A DNA stretch of 50,277 nt from Thermoproteota archaeon (GTDB taxonomy: Archaea > Thermoproteota > Methanomethylicia > Methanomethylicales > Methanomethylicaceae). Positions 8,128 to 17,690 of the stretch are shown here, piece by piece. The stretch spans positions 1-50,277 of the forward strand of contig VGLU01000009.1 in NCBI GenBank assembly GCA_016882195.1, read 5' to 3'. Under the pieces are notes generated by a model. The model was not told the DNA's origin. It ran no database searches and saw nothing but the letters and a program-made list of their open reading frames with translations. The position numbers and the translations under genes are program-made. Positions within the stretch are counted from its first letter, which is position 1, and each line of letters opens with the position of its first letter.

Positions 8128-10216
8128 AAGAAATATTCTTCAGAAGGTATTTAACGAATCCAAAGGTTCAAGTTCAAGAGATGATTCAGGGAGGAGAACT
8201 CCCATCAACCTCGGAAAATGGGCGCTTGTTTCGTGCCTCATTCTCGTCTTTTTGATGGCGCCCGTGCTATCGATTCAGCCCGTCGCTGCAGGCACCCCAC
8301 CGAATTTGACGATCACGGCAAGCACCCAGACGCTAATTGCCGGGTCCAACAACCAAGTCACATTCACGATAAGGAACATTGGCGAAGATACAGCGAGCCA
8401 GACATTTGTCGCCCTCTCCCTGCCCTCTTCGGCGACCGGCGGATCCTTGATGATCCTGAATGGAAGCGACGGGAAGTGGTACCTCGACAACCTCGGTTCC
8501 TTTGATTACTATTCCATATCTGCCAACATTTACGTAAGCCCCTCTGCGGCAGGCAGCTCCTATCAGCTGACGTTCACCCTAACCTACAACTACTACGGCG
8601 CAAAGACTGAGACCAGAGCCATCGGTGTCAACGTCCCATCCCTCAACGTCACGGGCGCGTCCATTGCTGCCAGCATCGCTCCATACGAACTCGTCCTTGG
8701 TCAGAACAACGTTCTGACGCTAAAGCTGAAGAATATAGGCGACGCCGACGCAGCTTCCGTTACGGCGTCCTTGGTCATGCCCGGTGCGGCGACCGGCTCC
8801 TCTCCCTTATCATTGATCAACAGCGATGGAAGGTGGACATACAACGCCATAAACAAGAACGATGAGGTCTCAATTCCCCTCACCATATACGCTTCGCCTT
8901 CGTCAGCAGGTCAGACTTACCAAGCCACCCTTTCCCTCACCTACTCCGACTACATAAAAGCTAGAACGGATACAAAGTACCTGACGCTCAGCGTCCCCTT
9001 CAACACGTCGCCAGCGGTAAACTTCGAGATAGGACTTGCACCGCAGGATCTGAAGGCGGGGGAGATGAACACGCTCAACATCACCATCAATAACAAGGGC
9101 GACAGCGATGCGACCTACGTTCAGGCGGTTCTAACCATGCCGCCCTCAACGGCAACTGGACTTCCAATGGTGCTTCAGGACTCTGATGGCAGATGGTTCA
9201 TCGACAGGATCAAGGCTGGGGAGCAGATAACACTGCAGGCGAATGTTTACGTCAACCCGGCGTCTGCGGGAATCGCATATCAGTCCTCAGTCTCTTTAAC
9301 ATACTACGACAGCCTCTCCAGGGCCAAGCAGGACAGCCGCTACTTCGGGCTAAATGTCCCCGCCGTCTACGCCCCAACGGCCGTCATTGATGTTGGGATG
9401 AGTAAGATCGAGCTAAAGTCAGGAGGGGACAACTACCTGAACCTGATCGTGAAGAATGATGGTGACGGCATCGCCGACTCCCTTATGGTTTATTTATCGC
9501 TTCCCGCCGTCCAGGGCGCGGCAGCCCCTCTTGCGCTGATCGGGAGCGACGGCAGCTGGTTTCTAGGTAGCCTTGCGCCTGGAGAGGAGCGGACGATCCC
9601 GTTGAATATCTTTGCAACTCCTACAGCCTCGGGATCTGTAATGTCCCTAACGGTTACGGCATCATATACCGACATGAATTACAAGGTCAAGCAGCAGACG
9701 AACTACTTGGGGGTGATCGTCAGGGGCAACGTGGATCTGATAATACTGGGCACGTCGACCTATCCGCCAAAGATCACACCTGGCAAGGCCTTCTCCATTA
9801 CAGTCAATTTTATAAACTTGGGAACCACCACGGCGCAGAGCGTGATTATTACGCCCAACGGCACCGGGGGCGTGCAACCGGTCAGCCTTGACAGGGTCTT
9901 CCTCGGAGATCTCCCGATCAACGTACCGTCGTCCTTCACCTTGACGTACACGGCCACGAACGTGACCAGCGACACCTACGGGGTGAGCTTGGAGTACAGT
10001 TACAAGGACAGCCTGGGCCAGAATCTCATCGGCTATATGGATGTGCCCATGAGGCTCACGATAGACACGAACGCCACGTCTGGATCCAACGAACAGGGAC
10101 AGCAGCCATCGCTATTCGGAGCGATAATGTTCTTCCTGCCTCTTGTCGTCGTCTTAGTTGCAGTGATAGTTGCCGTATACCTTTGTAGAAGGCACAGAAA
10201 AAGTGGGTCTCTCTGA
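8120..10216 (+). CDS. Membrane-anchored surface protein with about five CARDB/COG1361-like repeats
   Basis: Large exported protein between an ABC ATPase gene and its permease gene. After a basic N-terminus (residues 1-33) a hydrophobic segment ([18 protein letters not shown]) acts as signal or anchor. Five repeats of about 110 residues follow, sharing LKAGxxNxLxxxIxNxGDxxA, a GSDGxW turn and AxPxxAGxxYQxxxxLTY strands, starting near residues 62, 178, 295, 415 and 535. A C-terminal membrane helix ([20 protein letters not shown]) ends in a basic tail, so the repeats face outside. Such proteins often sit in MacB-like operons and may be the extracytoplasmic adaptor or cargo-gripping part. It overlaps its neighbours by 8 and 1 bp. 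Confidence 0.8.
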   Translation: MPKRNILQKVFNESKGSSSRDDSGRRTPINLGKWALVSCLILVFLMAPVLSIQPVAAGTPPNLTITASTQTLIAGSNNQVTFTIRNIGEDTASQTFVALSLPSSATGGSLMILNGSDGKWYLDNLGSFDYYSISANIYVSPSAAGSSYQLTFTLTYNYYGAKTETRAIGVNVPSLNVTGASIAASIAPYELVLGQNNVLTLKLKNIGDADAASVTASLVMPGAATGSSPLSLINSDGRWTYNAINKNDEVSIPLTIYASPSSAGQTYQATLSLTYSDYIKARTDTKYLTLSVPFNTSPAVNFEIGLAPQDLKAGEMNTLNITINNKGDSDATYVQAVLTMPPSTATGLPMVLQDSDGRWFIDRIKAGEQITLQANVYVNPASAGIAYQSSVSLTYYDSLSRAKQDSRYFGLNVPAVYAPTAVIDVGMSKIELKSGGDNYLNLIVKNDGDGIADSLMVYLSLPAVQGAAAPLALIGSDGSWFLGSLAPGEERTIPLNIFATPTASGSVMSLTVTASYTDMNYKVKQQTNYLGVIVRGNVDLIILGTSTYPPKITPGKAFSITVNFINLGTTTAQSVIITPNGTGGVQPVSLDRVFLGDLPINVPSSFTLTYTATNVTSDTYGVSLEYSYKDSLGQNLIGYMDVPMRLTIDTNATSGSNEQGQQPSLFGAIMFFLPLVVVLVAVIVAVYLCRRHRKSGSL

Positions 10217-11472
10217 TGCGAACATCGGACACTCTTAGGTGGGGAACAAGAGGAATAAGGCAGAGGAGGATGAGGTCCGCCCTCACCATACTCGGCATTA
10301 TGATTGGCACGGCCGCGGTGATCGCGCTTGTATCCCAGACCGAGGGCATCTCGAGCAGCATAACGGACCAGTTCAACAAGCTGGGTCCCAACACCATAAG
10401 TGTCCGCCCCGCCTCTGCCACCGTAGTGCTGACACAGAGCGATGTCAACAGAATCTCGCAGATGCCGGGGGTGGAGCTGGTCGTGCCGGTGATACAGTCC
10501 GTGGTAAAGGTCTACGGCGCCCAGCAGACAAAGATGGTGACACTGGTGGGGATTGACCCCTCATACTTCGACGCGCTGATATCGGGGTACGAGATGAACG
10601 AGGGCAGGCTCTACCAGGGCTTCAGCTACTCGGATCTGGTGGTGGGGTCGAACGTCTACCAGCCCCAGGACATGACCTCGCCCTTCGTCAATGTGGGACA
10701 AACGGTGACCATCGAGTTCGGCGGCATCACCGCCTCCAGGAAGGTGCTGGACGTCGTGGGATCGTTGAAGCCGTACGGCATCACCGCGCTCGTCTCCGTG
10801 GACGACAGCGCCTTCATGTCGATTAAGGGCGTCTCCTCAATGCTGGGCAAGACCAGTTACAGCGCCCTCTTCGTGAAGACGGTCGACCCGGATACCGTGG
10901 ACGCTGTTGTGGATACCCTCAAGGCAACCTACGGGACCAACCTCAACATCCTCACCGTGAAGCAGATCACGCAGGTGGTCACCTCCATCACCGGGATGCT
11001 GACGGTACTCCTGGGTTCCATAGCCGGCATCTCGCTCTTCGTCGCGGGGCTCGGTATTATGAACATCATGTTCGTCTCCGTTATCGAGAGAACCAAGGAG
11101 ATCGGGGTCCTGAAGGCTGTTGGCTTCAAGGGCAGGGACGTCCTCTCCATATTCCTCTCGGAGGCTGCAATGCTCGGGGTGATCGGCGGCATACTTGGGC
11201 TGATCCTGGGCACGGGGATATCCTTCCTCATACCCGTCGTCTTGTCGGCTGGGCTCAGCTCCTCCCCAACCGCCGACATGACTGCTACAGGCAGCCCTTC
11301 GGGATTCGGCGGTGCATCTTCAGCGTCCTCATTCTCGTATGTGCCGATAATAAGGCCCGAGATAGCCGTCCTCGTCTTTTTATTTGCTCTCACAGTGAGT
11401 CTGGTGGCAGGTTTCTACCCGGCAAGAAGGGCATCTAAGATGGATCCCGTTGTCGCACTGCGCCACGAGTGA
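10216..11472 (+). CDS. ABC transporter permease, MacB/FtsX family
   Basis: Permease partner of the ATPase at 7408-8127. An N-terminal membrane helix (SALTILGIMIGTAAVIALV, residues 22-40) follows a basic RGIRQRRMR stretch. A periplasmic-type MacB core domain of about 210 residues follows, then the FtsX domain with three helices near residues 255-285, 310-340 and 385-405 and the coupling motif ERTKEIGVLKAVGFKGRDVLSIF. The C-terminus GFYPARRASKMDPVVALRHE is the family hallmark. The extended loop between the second and third FtsX helices is Ser/Gly-rich. It shares its first base with the last base of the surface-protein gene. Confidence 0.93.
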   Translation: MRTSDTLRWGTRGIRQRRMRSALTILGIMIGTAAVIALVSQTEGISSSITDQFNKLGPNTISVRPASATVVLTQSDVNRISQMPGVELVVPVIQSVVKVYGAQQTKMVTLVGIDPSYFDALISGYEMNEGRLYQGFSYSDLVVGSNVYQPQDMTSPFVNVGQTVTIEFGGITASRKVLDVVGSLKPYGITALVSVDDSAFMSIKGVSSMLGKTSYSALFVKTVDPDTVDAVVDTLKATYGTNLNILTVKQITQVVTSITGMLTVLLGSIAGISLFVAGLGIMNIMFVSVIERTKEIGVLKAVGFKGRDVLSIFLSEAAMLGVIGGILGLILGTGISFLIPVVLSAGLSSSPTADMTATGSPSGFGGASSASSFSYVPIIRPEIAVLVFLFALTVSLVAGFYPARRASKMDPVVALRHE

Positions 11473-11506
11473 TTACAAAGACGACCTGTGTCCTCTTTGC
11501 AGCGAT

Positions 11507-13156
11507 TCACTTTAACACCGCACCGGTGGATGCCGAAGTCACCATTCTGCTGTATCTGTAGAAGGCGCCCCTCGTGTACCTCGGAGGTCTCGTCCTCCAC
11601 TTCGCGAGCCTCTTCCTCAGCTCGGCATCACTGAGCATCAGCTCTAGCGTTCTCTTCTCCAAGTTGATCTTTATCCTATCGCCGTTCCGCACGACCGCTA
11701 TAGGTCCACCTTCGGCAGCCTCCGGCGATACGTGACCCACCATCATTCCATGTGTTGCCCCCGAGAACCGACCGTCCGTAATCAGCGCGACCTCCTCGCC
11801 GAGCCCCATGCCCAAAAGGATGGAGGTGAGCGAGAGCATCTCCCTCATGCCAGGTCCGCCCTTCGGACCCTCGTACCTTATCACGACGGCGTTACCCTTC
11901 TTGATCTTTCCCTTCGAGGCGGCATCAATCCCATCCTCCTCACAATTGAAGACCAGAGCATCTCCCTCAAAGGACATCCTCTTTAATCCAGCAGTCTTTA
12001 TCACAGCGCCGTCTGGAGCCAAGTTTCCACGGAGTATCGCCAGTGCGCCCGTCGGCTTTACGGGTCTCTCGAGAGGGCGTATGATGTCGCCTCTGATCTC
12101 TGCCTCTTTGATGTTCTCCTTTACAGTTCTAGTGGTCACTGTCATCAGGTCTGTTTTCACCAGCCCCTTCTCCGCAAGGCGCTTCAGTATTCCCTGAACG
12201 CCACCAGCCCTGTCCAGATCCTCCACGGCTACCTCCCCAGCCGGCATCATGTCCACTATCTGCGGCGTCCTCCTGCTGATCTCGTCAAAGGTTTCCAGCT
12301 TGAGATCCACATCAGCCTCGTTCGCCATCGCCATCAGGTGCAACACCGCATTACTGGAGCCGCCCATCGCCACGTCCACAGCTATGGCGTTCCTCAGGGA
12401 ACCCTCGTTCACTATACTCCTCGGCTTGATCTTCTTCTTCAGCAGTTCCATGATCATCATTCCGGTCTTCTTGGCGAGCCTTGTCCTCCTGGCGTCAACC
12501 GCCGGTATCGTGCCGCTCCCGGGTAATGAGAGACCGAGCGCCTCGATTATGCACGCCATCGTATTTGCGGTGTACATCCCGGCACAGGATCCGAAACCCG
12601 GACACGAGTACTCCTCCGCCTCGCTCAGAGCTTTGTCATCTATCTTGCCGGCGAGGTATGCACCCACGCTCTCAAAGATCGAGTCCAGCGTGAGCCTTTT
12701 GTCCCTCCAGAACCCGCAGAGCATCGGTCCGCCCGTTATGAAGATCGACGGCACGTTCACGCGGAGGGCTGCCATGACCATGCCGGGCTCTATCTTGTCG
12801 CAGCTGCAGACGAAGACCATCCCGTCGAAGGCGTGGGCCTTTGCCACCACCTCCACGGAGTCCGCTATTATCTCCCTGCTCACGAGCGGGCTCCGCATCC
12901 CCTCGTGCCCCATGGCTATCCCGTCGCAGATCCCTATGGTGTTGAACTCGAGCGGAGTTCCTCCAGCCATCCTCGCCCCAGCCTTCACGGCGTCCGCCAG
13001 CCTGTTGAGGTGCACGTGACCAGGTATAAGCTCGTTCCAGGAGTTGGCAATCCCTATGATGGGTCTCTCTAACTCCTCGTCTGTAAGACCTGCCGCCTTG
13101 AAGAGTGCCCTGTGAGGAGCCCTCTTGGCGCCCCTTGTAACCGTACTTGATATCAT
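11507..13156 (-). CDS. ilvD: Dihydroxy-acid dehydratase
   Basis: Dehydrates 2,3-dihydroxy-isovalerate and -methylvalerate to 2-oxoacids in valine, leucine and isoleucine synthesis. Cluster ligands are visible in SCDKIEPGM (Cys119) and CPGFGSCAGMYTANTM (Cys191). The first position reads NSWNELIPGHVHL, without the Cys found in the [2Fe-2S] plant-type enzymes. It resembles the E. coli-type enzyme with an oxygen-sensitive [4Fe-4S] cluster (inference from motif). The ATG at 13156 is preferred over the one at 13174 because it gives the usual 12-residue lead to the conserved APHR motif. It is convergent with the ABC operon and stands alone, without other ilv genes here. Confidence 0.95.
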   Translation of the reverse strand: MISSTVTRGAKRAPHRALFKAAGLTDEELERPIIGIANSWNELIPGHVHLNRLADAVKAGARMAGGTPLEFNTIGICDGIAMGHEGMRSPLVSREIIADSVEVVAKAHAFDGMVFVCSCDKIEPGMVMAALRVNVPSIFITGGPMLCGFWRDKRLTLDSIFESVGAYLAGKIDDKALSEAEEYSCPGFGSCAGMYTANTMACIIEALGLSLPGSGTIPAVDARRTRLAKKTGMMIMELLKKKIKPRSIVNEGSLRNAIAVDVAMGGSSNAVLHLMAMANEADVDLKLETFDEISRRTPQIVDMMPAGEVAVEDLDRAGGVQGILKRLAEKGLVKTDLMTVTTRTVKENIKEAEIRGDIIRPLERPVKPTGALAILRGNLAPDGAVIKTAGLKRMSFEGDALVFNCEEDGIDAASKGKIKKGNAVVIRYEGPKGGPGMREMLSLTSILLGMGLGEEVALITDGRFSGATHGMMVGHVSPEAAEGGPIAVVRNGDRIKINLEKRTLELMLSDAELRKRLAKWRTRPPRYTRGAFYRYSRMVTSASTGAVLK

Positions 13157-13245
13157 AGCAATCACAGAACGCATATTACCGTAGGATATACAAAAAAATA
13201 TCTATTCGAAGACGTTAATTGCAGGCATAGCGTACCATAAAGGGA

Positions 13246-14085
13246 TTGATAATGGATCCTCTTATAATAACCGCCATACTGGCCTTCGGCGCCTTTGCAG
13301 GGCTCATTGGCGTCATGCTCGGGCTGGGGGGAGGGGTATTCATGATCATCTTCTTCATCCTGGCCCTCAACATCCCTGCCCACCAAGCAGTGGCCCTCAG
13401 CCTCCTCGCTGTTATTGCCAGCTCAAGCATGGGGGGCAGCGTGTACGTCCGTGACAAGATGACCAACGTGAAGTTGGCCATGGTGCTCGAGACCTGCACG
13501 GTGACGGGCGCCGTGCTGGGGGTCTTCTTGGCCCTCGCCATGCCGGCGAGCTACGTGCAGTTCATTCTAGGAGTTGTTCTATTTTACACCTCCTTCATGA
13601 TGCTACGAGGAAGAAGGGCAGTTGAGACCCCGGTTGTGATAAAGGACAGGCTTACCGTCAGCGGGGAGTTCTACGATGACAATAGGAGGCAGACGGTCAA
13701 GTACTCCGCCATACGCATGAAGATCGGTCTATTCTTCAGCCTGATAGCCGGGGCGATCTCCGGCATAATCGGCATCGGCGGCGGGGTGATAATGGTCCCA
13801 ATAATGAACCTGCTGATGAAGATACCGATGAAGGCCTCGGCGGCCACCAGCAACTTCATGGTTGGCGTCACAGCGGCTGCCAGTGCCTTCCTCTATTTAA
13901 ACAGGGGATTCGTGGACCTTTACATGGCCGTTCCGTCTGTGCTTGGCATCATGATAGGAGCTTACATAGGAACACGCCTTATGGTAAGGGCGGAATCTGC
14001 CATCCTCAGAAGGATGTTGAGCGTGGTCCTCGTCTTCTTTGGTATTGTCCTCTTGCTGAATGCTGGGGGGATCCTGGTATGGTAG
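13246..14085 (+). CDS. TSUP (TauE/SafE) family anion exporter
   Basis: Integral membrane protein of about eight helices. The two halves each begin with the TSUP glycine motif: GLIGVMLGLGGGVFMIIFF (residues 19-37) and GAISGIIGIGGGVIMVPIM (about 171-189). Both are followed by an A-T/S-N or AxSLL-type helix that in this family lines the substrate path. Members move sulfite, sulfoacetate or other organosulfur anions; the substrate here is unknown. The DUF1634 membrane protein gene overlaps its end, a pairing repeatedly seen in archaea and bacteria. It is divergent from ilvD with about 90 bp between the start codons. Confidence 0.88.
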   Translation: MIMDPLIITAILAFGAFAGLIGVMLGLGGGVFMIIFFILALNIPAHQAVALSLLAVIASSSMGGSVYVRDKMTNVKLAMVLETCTVTGAVLGVFLALAMPASYVQFILGVVLFYTSFMMLRGRRAVETPVVIKDRLTVSGEFYDDNRRQTVKYSAIRMKIGLFFSLIAGAISGIIGIGGGVIMVPIMNLLMKIPMKASAATSNFMVGVTAAASAFLYLNRGFVDLYMAVPSVLGIMIGAYIGTRLMVRAESAILRRMLSVVLVFFGIVLLLNAGGILVW

Positions 14086-14330
14086 ACACAGAGATCATCC
14101 TGTCATGGGTTCTGAGGATAGGCGTGTTTGCAAGTGCCATAATCATGACTGTAGGGCTCTTCGTGGGTGCAAATGTGATCCTGCTTGGCGTGTTCGTCCT
14201 TGCACTAACGCCGTTCGTAAGGGTACTCATGGCAAGCCTCTGTTTTCTCTCGCAGCGAAACCTTGTGTATTTCATTATAGGTCTTTATGTGATATCTGTG
14301 CTTGTGATAGGAACCTTGCTGAGCTTATGA
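14079..14330 (+). CDS. DUF1634 small membrane protein
   Basis: Three predicted membrane helices in 83 residues (about 8-28, 30-48 and 60-80). The ILSWVLRIGVFASAIIMTVG start and ALTPFVRVLMASLCFLSQRNLVYFIIG core match DUF1634, a family usually encoded beside TSUP exporters. It is shorter than the roughly 115 residues I associate with the family; the hydrophilic linker between the first two helices is missing. The ATG lies 7 bp inside the exporter gene, so the two are coupled. Likely an accessory subunit of the exporter (inference). Confidence 0.72.
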   Translation: MVDTEIILSWVLRIGVFASAIIMTVGLFVGANVILLGVFVLALTPFVRVLMASLCFLSQRNLVYFIIGLYVISVLVIGTLLSL

Positions 14331-14529
14331 TGGTCACATTACCTCCGAAACGGCATCAAAGGGTCGTTGATAAGCCCGTTTAATGGCAGTAAGAACCAAT
14401 AAAATCACAATCACGCCCCCCAATTGTTATCACAACAGGGTCATATCACGGCATCGCTTAGGATTTATCATCATATCATCTGCAATAGATTTTAATAAGA
14501 TAAAACGGATAGTGTCTGCAGTGATATCT

Positions 14530-15627
14530 ATGGTTAAGACTACCCTTAGCGTCATAAAAGCCGATGTCGGCTCTCTCGCAGGGCACCACGTGGTTCACCC
14601 CGAGCTGCTCAAGGTCGCGGAGGAGAGCCTTCAGAAGGCAAAGAAGTCTGGTCTACTCCACGACTACCATGTGACCAACTGCGGAGACGATCTCGAACTG
14701 ATAATGACTCATAGAAAGGGGGAGGAGAGCGCCGAGATCCATAAGCTCGCCTGGGATACCTTCAGCAAGGCGGCCCGGGTGGCGAAGGACTTGGGACTCT
14801 ACGCGGCAGGGCAGGATCTGCTGAGCGATGCCTTCTCAGGGAACCTCAAGGGCATGGGCCCGGGGTTCACCGAGATAGAGTTCGAGGAACGGGCGAGCGA
14901 GCCCGTCGTCGTATTCATGGCTGACAAGACGGAGCCGGGTGCATTCAACCTACCGCTCTACAGGATCTTCGCGGATCCGTTCTCATCGGCGGGTCTGATA
15001 ATCGACCCCAAGATGCACGAGGGGTTCGTCTCCCAGGTCCTGGACGTCATAGAGGGTCACTCCTTTGAGCTCAGCACACCCGAGGAGTCCTACGACCTGC
15101 TGGCACTCATCGGTACTACGGGAAGGTACATCCTGAAGAGGATAATGAGGAAGAGCGACAGGCTTGTGGCGGCTTCGGTAAGCATCACAAAGCTCTCGCT
15201 GATAGCCGGCAAGTACGTGGGCAAGGACGATCCAGTGGCAATCGTGAGGGCGCAGCACGGCCTGCCCGCTGTAGGCGAGGTCTTGGAGCCGTTCAGCTTC
15301 CCCCACCTCGTGGCGGGGTGGATGAGGGGCTCGCACTACGGACCTATGATGCCGGTGGCGCAGAGGAACGCTAGGTGCACTCGTTTCGACGGCCCCCCGA
15401 GGTTCGTTGCCTTGGGCTTCCAGATAAAGGATTCTAAGCTCGTCGGTCCCGCGGACCTCTTCGATGATCCGGCATTTGACTGGACGAGGAACAAGGCACT
15501 GGAGGTCGCGGACTACATGCGGAGGCACGGTCCCTTCATGCCCGAGCGGCTCGGTCCGGAGGAGATGGAGTACACAACCCTCCCGCAGGTACTGGAGAAG
15601 CTAAAGGGTCGGATCAAGAAGGAGTAG
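14530..15627 (+). CDS. fbp: Fructose-1,6-bisphosphate aldolase/phosphatase (archaeal class V)
   Basis: Bifunctional gluconeogenic enzyme that condenses dihydroxyacetone phosphate with glyceraldehyde 3-phosphate and dephosphorylates the product to fructose 6-phosphate. The N-terminus TTLSVIKADVGSLAGHHVVHPELL holds the metal-binding Asp and His residues. VTNCGDDLELIMTH and DAFSGNLKGMGPG are further family blocks, as are the C-terminal YADYMRRHGPF-like sequence and MEYTTLP. Reading frame extends further upstream, but the ATG at 14530 gives the normal N-terminus and 366-residue length. A TATA-like TTTTAATAAGATAAAA lies about 30 bp before it. Strong marker of an archaeal, gluconeogenic lifestyle. 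Confidence 0.95.
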   Translation: MVKTTLSVIKADVGSLAGHHVVHPELLKVAEESLQKAKKSGLLHDYHVTNCGDDLELIMTHRKGEESAEIHKLAWDTFSKAARVAKDLGLYAAGQDLLSDAFSGNLKGMGPGFTEIEFEERASEPVVVFMADKTEPGAFNLPLYRIFADPFSSAGLIIDPKMHEGFVSQVLDVIEGHSFELSTPEESYDLLALIGTTGRYILKRIMRKSDRLVAASVSITKLSLIAGKYVGKDDPVAIVRAQHGLPAVGEVLEPFSFPHLVAGWMRGSHYGPMMPVAQRNARCTRFDGPPRFVALGFQIKDSKLVGPADLFDDPAFDWTRNKALEVADYMRRHGPFMPERLGPEEMEYTTLPQVLEKLKGRIKKE

Positions 15628-15674
15628 GGGCTTAACGCTAGGTTAATTAAGCCTCCCAATTTTTTATTATAGCG

Positions 15675-15962
15675 GTGTACTGCTTGAAGGTTAGAGTGGC
15701 CTACCTTTCGATCCTTAGGGACGCCACGGGCACGAAGGAGGAGTATCTGGAGATCCCTGAGAAGGCCACAGTGAAGGGTCTGATATCCATACTCATGAAG
15801 AAGTACGGCGAAAAACTGAAGCCCTTCTTGGACCCGGACTCGGAGATGGGGCAGGGGATAATACTCACCCTCAACGGCGAGCTCCTCTCAGCCTCGGACA
15901 TGGACAGGGTCGTCCCTGACGAAGCGGAGTTTCTGGTGGGCCTGCCCCCGTTCGGCGGATAA
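15675..15962 (+). CDS. MoaD/ThiS-like ubiquitin-fold protein (SAMP-like)
   Basis: A 95-residue beta-grasp protein ending in LPPFGG, the diglycine tail that is adenylated and then thiolated by an E1-like enzyme. Such proteins supply sulfur for molybdopterin, thiolated tRNA or other cofactors, or modify proteins as archaeal SAMPs. The core VRVAYLSILRDATGTKEEYLEIPEKATVKGLI and ILTLNGELL fit the MoaD pattern. The start is a GTG; a TTG nine bases later is an alternative. No MoaE, E1 or MoCo gene is adjacent, so its acceptor pathway cannot be told. It stands 50 bp before an FAD-protein gene in the same direction. Confidence 0.87.
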   Translation: MYCLKVRVAYLSILRDATGTKEEYLEIPEKATVKGLISILMKKYGEKLKPFLDPDSEMGQGIILTLNGELLSASDMDRVVPDEAEFLVGLPPFGG

Positions 15963-16012
15963 GCTTTATTCCGAGCCTGCCCATATATCACACAGGTTCA
16001 ATTTCTTAGAAG

Positions 16013-17635
16013 GTGTGTGATTTGGTAACTTATGATGCGGACGTCCTCATTGTGGGCGGCGGGCTTGCGGGGCTCTGCGCAGCGATCTCCTCATCCTCCA
16101 ACCTCTCTAAAACGATGATCGTGACGAAGACGCTGGTCGGCGCGGCCACCACCACGTCCCTGGCGGCCGGTGTCGTCTCTGCGGTCACACCCTACAGGGA
16201 CCCGGACGACAGCATGGAGAGGCACTGCCAGGACACTATGGCAGGGGGCTGCGATATCAACGACAGGGTTCTCGTAAAGACCATGGTGAATGACGTCCCC
16301 AAGTACTTCACGAGGCTCCTGGAGCTCGGCTTGGAGTTCGAGGGCGGCGATGTCCTCACGGCCAAGTTTATTCCAGGCCACTCAAAGCCGAGGTCCTACT
16401 TCATGAAGGGCAAGGGTGTACAACTTCAGGTCCTCCTGAGGAGGGCATGTGAGGCGCTCGGCACCAAGTTTCTGGAGAGAACCACCGTCACAAGCCTCGT
16501 CAAAGAGGGAGAGAGGGTGGTCGGGGCTGTGGGGTACAGAACGGACACGAAGGAGGTCGTGACCATAAGGTCGAAGGCGACGGTACTCGCCACCGGCGGC
16601 CCAGGCGAGCTCTACTCGCGGACTCTGATGCCGATCGGATCCTCAGGTTATGGGACCAGCCTCGGGCTGAAGGCGGGGGCAGAGGTCGTGGACATGGAGT
16701 TCGTCCAGTTCTACCCGACGATGGTATACGAGGAAGGACTACCGAGGATCTTCGTGGACTACTCGCCCCTTCTCAGGTTCGGCGCGGACATAAAGAACGC
16801 CGAGGGAGAGCCTGTCTTCAAGAAGTACAAAGTCGAGGAGCCGTTCAAGCTCAAGAGGGATGCCCTCTCCGTAATGCTGGCAAATGAGATGATAGGCGAG
16901 GGCGGTGAGAGGCCGCTCTACCTCGACTGCACGGCGATAAAGGAGGCAGACATAAAGAGCAACAGCTCCCTTGCCTCAGCCGTGATGGACCTCGAGTCGA
17001 AGCAGGTCCCCGTCAGAAAGAGGAAGTTCGGGGTATCGCCCTACGCCCACTTTTTCATGGGTGGGTTGAAGACGGACGCTAACGGCGCCACAAACGTGCC
17101 TGCCCTCTATGCCGCCGGAGAGGCGGCCGGCGGGATCCACGGCGCGAACAGGTTAGGCGGGAACGCCTTCGCCGCATGCATCGTCTTCGGCTTCAGGTCT
17201 GGGATGGCCGCGTCCCTTTACAGCAGCACGGTTGACACGGCAGGTGAAGGGATCTTCGTGGAGACCTCCTCGCTGCTGACCGAGGCCATAAACTTCAATG
17301 GAACCAGGGATGCCCGCGAGGTAAAGTCCGAGATCCAGAGGGTAATGTGGGAGAAGGTGGGCATACTGAGGGAGAGGAGGGGGCTTGAGGAGGGGCTGAT
17401 GGCTTTAAACTCCCTGAGGGGCGCCCAGCTGACCTCAGAGGATCCAGTTGACAAGCTCCTCGTTCCGCTCATGCTCGACACCGCGGACGTCATTACCCTG
17501 TCGGCAATGCTGAGGGAGGAAAGCAGGGGGGCGCACTACAGGCTAGACTTTCCCGGGCAGAAGGAGGAGTGGCAGAAGAAGACCTCCCTGAAGCTATGTG
17601 AGGGGAAGTGTGAGGTCAAGTACCTCCCTCCCTAA
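16013..17635 (+). CDS. FAD-dependent fumarate reductase/succinate dehydrogenase-like flavoprotein
   Basis: Flavoprotein of the succinate dehydrogenase/fumarate reductase/L-aspartate oxidase family. ADVLIVGGGLAGLCAA near the N-terminus is the FAD dinucleotide fold. ATGGPGELYSRT, HFFMGGL and IHGANRLGGNA are family blocks carrying a substrate His and catalytic or binding Arg residues, and KRDALS preserves another Arg. The usual HPTG motif is replaced by YPTM (EFVQFYPTMVYEEG), so a substrate-binding His is missing and the substrate may differ. The C-terminal helical domain resembles TfrA/aspartate oxidase. No iron-sulfur subunit gene is adjacent. The start may be the GTG at 16013 or a TTG at 16022 behind GAAGGTG. 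Confidence 0.82.
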   Translation: MCDLVTYDADVLIVGGGLAGLCAAISSSSNLSKTMIVTKTLVGAATTTSLAAGVVSAVTPYRDPDDSMERHCQDTMAGGCDINDRVLVKTMVNDVPKYFTRLLELGLEFEGGDVLTAKFIPGHSKPRSYFMKGKGVQLQVLLRRACEALGTKFLERTTVTSLVKEGERVVGAVGYRTDTKEVVTIRSKATVLATGGPGELYSRTLMPIGSSGYGTSLGLKAGAEVVDMEFVQFYPTMVYEEGLPRIFVDYSPLLRFGADIKNAEGEPVFKKYKVEEPFKLKRDALSVMLANEMIGEGGERPLYLDCTAIKEADIKSNSSLASAVMDLESKQVPVRKRKFGVSPYAHFFMGGLKTDANGATNVPALYAAGEAAGGIHGANRLGGNAFAACIVFGFRSGMAASLYSSTVDTAGEGIFVETSSLLTEAINFNGTRDAREVKSEIQRVMWEKVGILRERRGLEEGLMALNSLRGAQLTSEDPVDKLLVPLMLDTADVITLSAMLREESRGAHYRLDFPGQKEEWQKKTSLKLCEGKCEVKYLPP

Positions 17636-17690
17636 TTCGAATCGCTTAAATATGACCTTGATTTCCGTCTCTCTGATGGAGTAGGCTCAT

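Noticed and set aside
12249-13019. 256-residue plus-strand open frame opposite ilvD
   Set aside because: Antisense to a complete, motif-bearing ilvD; no domain recognised.
17630-17645. Possible tRNA T-loop sequence (TTCGAATC) at the end of the FAD protein gene
   Set aside because: No acceptor or anticodon stems can be drawn around it.
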